A stretch of 12,355 nt of DNA from JAHIVN01 sp018816645. GTDB taxonomy: Bacteria; Patescibacteriota; Dojkabacteria; JAHIVN01. Shown in pieces: positions 9,901 to 12,355 of this stretch. The stretch is taken from positions 1 through 12,355 of the forward strand of contig JBDRHZ010000046.1 in NCBI GenBank assembly GCA_043816305.1. The letters are read 5' to 3'. Each line of letters starts with the position of its first letter. The stretch's first letter is position 1. The position numbers and the translations under genes are program-made. The notes beneath the pieces were generated by a model. It searched no databases and was not told the origin of the DNA. It saw only the letters and a list, made by a program, of their open reading frames with translations.

Positions 9901-11251
9901 TATTAAAAACAATTACATTCCGCTTATAGGAATATGCAAAGGAATGCAGATAATTGGAATGACCTATTTTGATGCTAATCTAATCCAAGATATGGCATCC
10001 GACCCCAGAGCAGGGCAAGAAATCGCTAATTTGCACTATCCTAATACAAGCCATGATATAATACTTAACCCGGAATTCAGAGAAACTCTTAAAATGCCAG
10101 CACGACTCTACGTAAGAAGTAATCATCATCAAATTATTGCACACTTGGATTACGATTTGGCAGGTGCAGTATCGATGACTTTTAACCAGCAAGATTATTT
10201 AACTGGAGGAAAATATAAATCTGAACAAATAGAGGCATTTTTAATCGCTCATATGCCAGTTATTGCAATCCAGTGGCATGCTGAAGGAGACAATGGAAAC
10301 GATGGATATCTAAAGGCGATTGATTACCTACAGGACAAAGGCTCAGCCTTTCCCCTTGCTTCACTTAGTCCAATTGAGTCTGATACGATAATCGTCTCAG
10401 GTTCTGTTAGCGCTGAAGAAGTAAGCGGTGAAAACAGCCTTATCAATAAGGCTATAGCTGCATCAACAGATTCGATAGTATCTGGAGCAGACCTTACCTT
10501 CACTGACACTCAAGGAAATACCTATCAGGTAACAACCAACGAACAAGGCAATTTTACAGCAGAGCTTCCGCAGAAAGAAAAGTACAAACTGAAAATTGAA
10601 AAGGAAGGTTACAAGACTCTCGAGATAGATTTTGATCCGGCAGAGAGTACAAATTATAACCTGCAAATAGTACTCGACACAGGGGATCTCCAGGATTATG
10701 GAGGATACGGAAATTCTGAAGAAGTGTCTATAAACCATAATCTGGAAAAGGGTTGGAATTTGTTCACTTTGAATGTAGTCCCTGAAAAAGATGACTATTA
10801 CGCAAGTAATTTACTCACCGATATTAACTCTCAGGGAGGGTCAGTAAGCAGAATAGAAAGATACAGGGGAGGAATCTGGGAAATCTACAGACTTGAGGAT
10901 GAGAGCAGAAATAATTTTAGGCTCATATTAGGAGAGGCATATATCATCAAAGCTGACAAAGCAGATACATTTACAATAAGCGGAAAAAATCTGACAAGCC
11001 CGGTTCCTTTGAAAATATCTACCGGCTGGACTCTTTTAGGTATCCCCTACTCCGAAAGTAAATATACAGCGGTCAGCCTGATCGATACTGCCAACAATGC
11101 CGAAGGTCAGCTCGATACTGTTACAAAGTGGGAGTCAAAGTGGGTAAATGTGATCAAAGAAGAGGGTCTTGTATACGGACATGATTTCAAGATAGACAAT
11201 CAAGCCGGATACTTCGTCAGAAGCAGAAATCTGGTTTACTGGACGCCGTGA
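6905..11251 (+). CDS. Giant anchored surface protein B with peptidase C26 / class-I GATase-like domain
   Basis: This 1448-aa protein is a paralogue of protein A with a different enzyme domain. A basic N-terminus and one membrane segment (about 26-45) come first, then a fibronectin-like domain (50-150) and a carboxypeptidase-regulatory-like domain (164-245). A Cys-rich segment (292-365), Pro-rich linkers (368-377, 498-518) and one CEWxCRI Cys-rich repeat (521-594) follow. Beta-rich sequence of unknown family occupies 598-890. The hydrolase domain (905-1146) looks like gamma-glutamyl hydrolase/PuuD-type C26: VLPGGGDVDP (961-970), nucleophile C1011 in GICKGMQ, RSNHHQ (1071-1076), and H1125/E1127 in QWHAEG, so the Cys-His-Glu triad is intact. 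A regulatory-like domain (1180-1258) and two GWN repeats (1272-1448) end it. C26 enzymes cleave gamma-glutamyl bonds. On the cell surface peptidoglycan or gamma-glutamyl peptides are plausible substrates, by inference. Starts at ATG 6905; no clear Shine-Dalgarno sequence. Confidence 0.93.
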   Translation: MKKHSHKTNAVTQKKDLSSLLQKKKFIFTVSGLFILILLSVIILFRSKLQPLDVNITSHSSGTFTVNWRTSMKSGGTVYVSEKNSFLPIIGKFGKEKFIDERDTLNGKSKAYYNHSIVVTGLDPEKEYYFRVGSTAFLYSSDNKNTDFKTSTPKVSENFQTPVPLWGSVLDSQNNPISDSIVTLQLTNTDGQKSNEISTVTSFEGTWTLDSTGFYTKDLNEEFDLKKSPDVKMVISTMDGADYQVDRIIDQLAPSGPMILGEDLIRVSYKNDLKQLIDGVFAKSGTINGAPCDAVSCRTQGTNQDTSCCDVIACAKTDCVDNIQGASASIVSGHWEANFNDAVWQCWGGIYNKPDIQNCINTWGQGGEPAQPQPPAGGCERKEIPVKVEAWDNTYSNKVNFNSQIQVFFGINSPVYDGVNKQYIITKIKHSDNPGDPNNPGINWEGVRQKGGWLGVSAIAQSGNFATDNDKGNVMINICDVGADGVVLKLKQKSATSPQPPTTPSTPAPEPPVEVPAAPEECKSEIGFGYQDYNYPGGSGALSKCTEQGGTCMTPFQFDQEGLTSKGWTSENGWCPGKEPTAEGQTCEWRCRIPAKVEYGISDSSGNTIDIVSWDENDFNPDKIKVTLDNGMISSYKCNFLDGSYVEHTTSTTVDVDLSKFPDTWLPWADDKDGTNLSQEGPAKNKTKFLNIGDCYYPSGYGENVGHTLLFLKVKNTGTGGGSVGERSIELVDIEVSDDGGTTWESERNDNTVIYVDSNNKTMFDTSFRFTINYKKQNDDDIMGCYINYDPTDPNNTTIYTTSESSTFPDIIKLDKGTKANGFFGSCVICDYDGAIDTYVESERIGVTQEVYTPSSSGGPKIELVNLVASSNYSFSGGLTEIDKKLGEGKILLGKIAGTSYTSSDPVVGIVPEFRSSPAVEKVYMDVLKDNGYFSVLLPYLNPDTHSAEINYLLDRMDVVVLPGGGDVDPSLYPTPEPNNGSRNIDKKLDIYQLYIASYIKNNYIPLIGICKGMQIIGMTYFDANLIQDMASDPRAGQEIANLHYPNTSHDIILNPEFRETLKMPARLYVRSNHHQIIAHLDYDLAGAVSMTFNQQDYLTGGKYKSEQIEAFLIAHMPVIAIQWHAEGDNGNDGYLKAIDYLQDKGSAFPLASLSPIESDTIIVSGSVSAEEVSGENSLINKAIAASTDSIVSGADLTFTDTQGNTYQVTTNEQGNFTAELPQKEKYKLKIEKEGYKTLEIDFDPAESTNYNLQIVLDTGDLQDYGGYGNSEEVSINHNLEKGWNLFTLNVVPEKDDYYASNLLTDINSQGGSVSRIERYRGGIWEIYRLEDESRNNFRLILGEAYIIKADKADTFTISGKNLTSPVPLKISTGWTLLGIPYSESKYTAVSLIDTANNAEGQLDTVTKWESKWVNVIKEEGLVYGHDFKIDNQAGYFVRSRNLVYWTP

Positions 11252-11259
11252 GGAAGAAG
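11141..11259 (+). repeat. Near-identical 3' tract shared with surface protein A (copy 2)
   Basis: Partner of 5574-5692, 117 of 119 positions identical. It runs past the TGA stop by 9 nt, after which the two downstream sequences diverge completely. Identity that crosses the stop codon cannot be explained by protein-level selection alone. Confidence 0.92.
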
Positions 11260-11343
11260 TCGTTGGTCATTATTCGATCAGAATTAGTCTTAATTCGACC
11301 TAATATACTACCAGTGAACAAATACTTTTAAAGGCTATGGTAA

Positions 11344-12030
11344 CTATCGATTCTTTTGCAGCAATGCACGAATATTTGTCGATGAAACAACTACCCCATT
11401 TCTCCATATAACATCATATAGAGGCAATATTATCCCGGCACCGTTTAGTTTTTCCAGGATTTCAAACTCTGCAATCTTCGTCGGGTTATCTGTCGGATTT
11501 GTGGTGTGACTTGTAAAATGAATCATCTTCCTTTTGCCATTCTCAGAAAATTCTTCAAAGATACTCCGTACAGATTTTGCTGATCTTAAGATTTCTACCT
11601 GAAATCCCAAATCCGAAAGAATCTTAGCCCTTTCGTTTTCAAGAACCATGGGTTTCTTTCACTTCCGAAACAGACAATAATTATCCGAATCTAGAATAAT
11701 TTTTACGCTACGTCGTCCCCCAACTATTAATGCAATTGTAGACAAGTAGGCCATATGATTAGCATGGAGAATATCGTAAGTTCCGCCACAAATAGCAACT
11801 AATTCTTCCCTGTTATCATTCTTAAAAACTTTTACAGGAATTGCTCTCATCTCTCTGGCCAATTCTTTATATACCTTCCTCAATCTACTGTCTGAACAAG
11901 CAAGCGGATAACAGGTACTTAGAGAATAGATATGAGGATATTTTGGAAAAGGCTGCAACATACTAAGTCCAAAAGTAGGCTTAGGAAGTAGCATTGTTTC
12001 AGAGTTGTAAGGGTATGTCTTTAGGCACAT
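11344..12030 (-). pseudogene. Nucleotidyltransferase-like (cytidylyltransferase/PPAT fold) gene interrupted by an in-frame TGA
   Basis: Two pieces, 12030-11659 and 11649-11344, lie in the same frame and are separated only by TGA (11661-11659) and three sense codons. Joined, they give one HIGH-superfamily nucleotidyltransferase domain. The first piece has GGTYDILHANH (residues 82-92), a variant of GTFDxxHxGH in which Asn replaces the usual Gly. The second has KKPMVLENERA and ends with VVSSTNIR, matching the ISSTxIR motif. From GGTYD to SSTNIR is about 140 residues, normal for the fold. Known members transfer CMP or AMP to a phosphorylated substrate. The substrate here cannot be named. The N-terminal 80 residues are not recognised. 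The gene converges with surface protein B (92 bp between stops). Most likely a nonsense-mutated pseudogene, though sequencing error or readthrough is possible. Confidence 0.7.
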
Positions 12031-12215
12031 ATCTTGAGTCCAATAACTTTTAATGCTGTAAATTTTAGACTGTTTCAGTCTTTATGGCTTGAATATTTCT
12101 TGAATTATTTTGGAAGATTTATGTATTAGGAGATGATATCTTATGCCAAAGCCTGTAACCCCAATCCCGCCTCCTTAAAATACCCAGTCTTCTGGAACTT
12201 TGCAATTCGTATCCC
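12031..12215. other. Spacer between nucleotidyltransferase remnant and TIR-R
   Basis: No convincing gene. The leader of the minus-strand nucleotidyltransferase must lie here, but no good -35/-10 pair was found. A 29-codon plus-strand frame (12133-12222), preceded directly by AGGAG, ends two codons inside TIR-R. The Shine-Dalgarno sequence abuts the ATG, so initiation is doubtful. Confidence 0.45.
12067..12081. promoter_or_regulatory. Short perfect dyad upstream of the nucleotidyltransferase remnant
   Basis: AGACTG-TTT-CAGTCT is a perfect 6-bp inverted repeat with a 3-nt centre, 37 bp upstream of the minus-strand ATG. It could be an operator-type half-site pair or a small leader hairpin. The function is unknown and a chance occurrence is possible. 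Confidence 0.3.
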
Positions 12216-12355
12216 TGAATAAGTTGGGATAGATATTACGAATTTGGGTGTGTTAAAGTAATGTAGTTAAACTATTACAAAACACACCCATGAGACATGG
12301 TACACAAACTCGAGCAAAATATCTACTACCATATAGATGGCAGTGGAAATCAATC
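12216..12355. repeat. Right terminal inverted repeat (TIR-R), 140 bp perfect
   Basis: Exact reverse complement of positions 1-140, extending to the last base of the window. It has the same nested dyads in mirror order. Perfect identity over 140 bp means that the two ends are kept identical by replication or recombination, duplicated very recently, or joined through one assembly-graph node. Confidence 0.97.
12246..12289. repeat. Long imperfect palindrome inside TIR-R
   Basis: Mirror copy of the palindrome at 67-110, with 9-bp arms GGGTGTGTT and AACACACCC and inner pairing GTAAT/ATTAC. Confidence 0.75.

Noticed and set aside
378..11251. Genetic code 25 (TGA = Gly) for the window
   Set aside because: Two genes with more than 3,200 codons have many glycines, all from GGN, no internal TGA, and both stop at TGA in the same place relative to the conserved C-terminus.
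11281..11296. GAATTA-GTCT-TAATTC inverted repeat between the convergent genes, possible terminator
   Set aside because: The stem is only 6 bp with a single G-C pair and no T-run follows, so it is too weak to call as a terminator.
12133..12222. 29-codon plus-strand frame after AGGAG, ending in TIR-R
   Set aside because: The Shine-Dalgarno sequence touches the ATG with no spacing, the product is very short and shows no family features.
1..12355. CRISPR arrays, tRNA or rRNA genes
   Set aside because: No regularly spaced direct repeats, no cloverleaf-like sequence and no rRNA-like blocks were noticed in reading both strands.

Overview
The window is 12,355 bp of AT-rich DNA whose first 140 bases return, perfectly and in inverted orientation, as its last 140 bases. 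It therefore reads as a complete unit bounded by terminal inverted repeats (TIRs). It could be a linear extrachromosomal element, a large transposon-like island or an invertible segment. An assembly-graph boundary inside a longer inverted repeat would look the same. The likely host is a bacterium of the Candidate Phyla Radiation / Patescibacteria, best guess the Microgenomates group. Both giant proteins start with the arrangement typical of that group's surface proteins as I know them: a basic N-terminus, one membrane anchor, a fibronectin-like domain and then a carboxypeptidase-regulatory-like domain. Sigma70-like promoter sequences and a peptidoglycan-type M23 domain also favour a bacterium. 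The host assignment is inference.

Layout, left to right: TIR-L (1-140) with several internal dyads; a gene-poor spacer carrying a good promoter (334-362); giant surface protein A (378-5684, +, 1768 aa) with an intact M23/LytM metallopeptidase domain; an insertion sequence of about 1,022 bp (5826-6847) carrying an intact IS5-type DDE transposase on the minus strand; giant surface protein B (6905-11251, +, 1448 aa), a paralogue of A with a class-I glutamine-amidotransferase/peptidase C26 domain in the position of M23; a nucleotidyltransferase-like gene on the minus strand (12030-11344) broken by one in-frame TGA; a spacer; and TIR-R (12216-12355).

The main biology is the A/B pair. The proteins share an N-terminal anchor, stalk domains, Cys-rich repeats joined by Pro-rich linkers, and a C-terminal adhesion-like module. 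The last 119 nt of the two genes, running past the stop codon, differ at only 2 positions, although the genes are much more diverged elsewhere. This suggests recent gene conversion or recombination. One paralogue displays a predicted peptidoglycan endopeptidase and the other a predicted gamma-glutamyl hydrolase-like enzyme, so the pair looks like a modular cell-wall-acting or host-contact surface system. No replication, partition, integrase or capsid gene is visible. The only mobility gene belongs to the internal IS and its ends do not resemble the TIRs, so whatever moves or replicates the whole unit must come from elsewhere.
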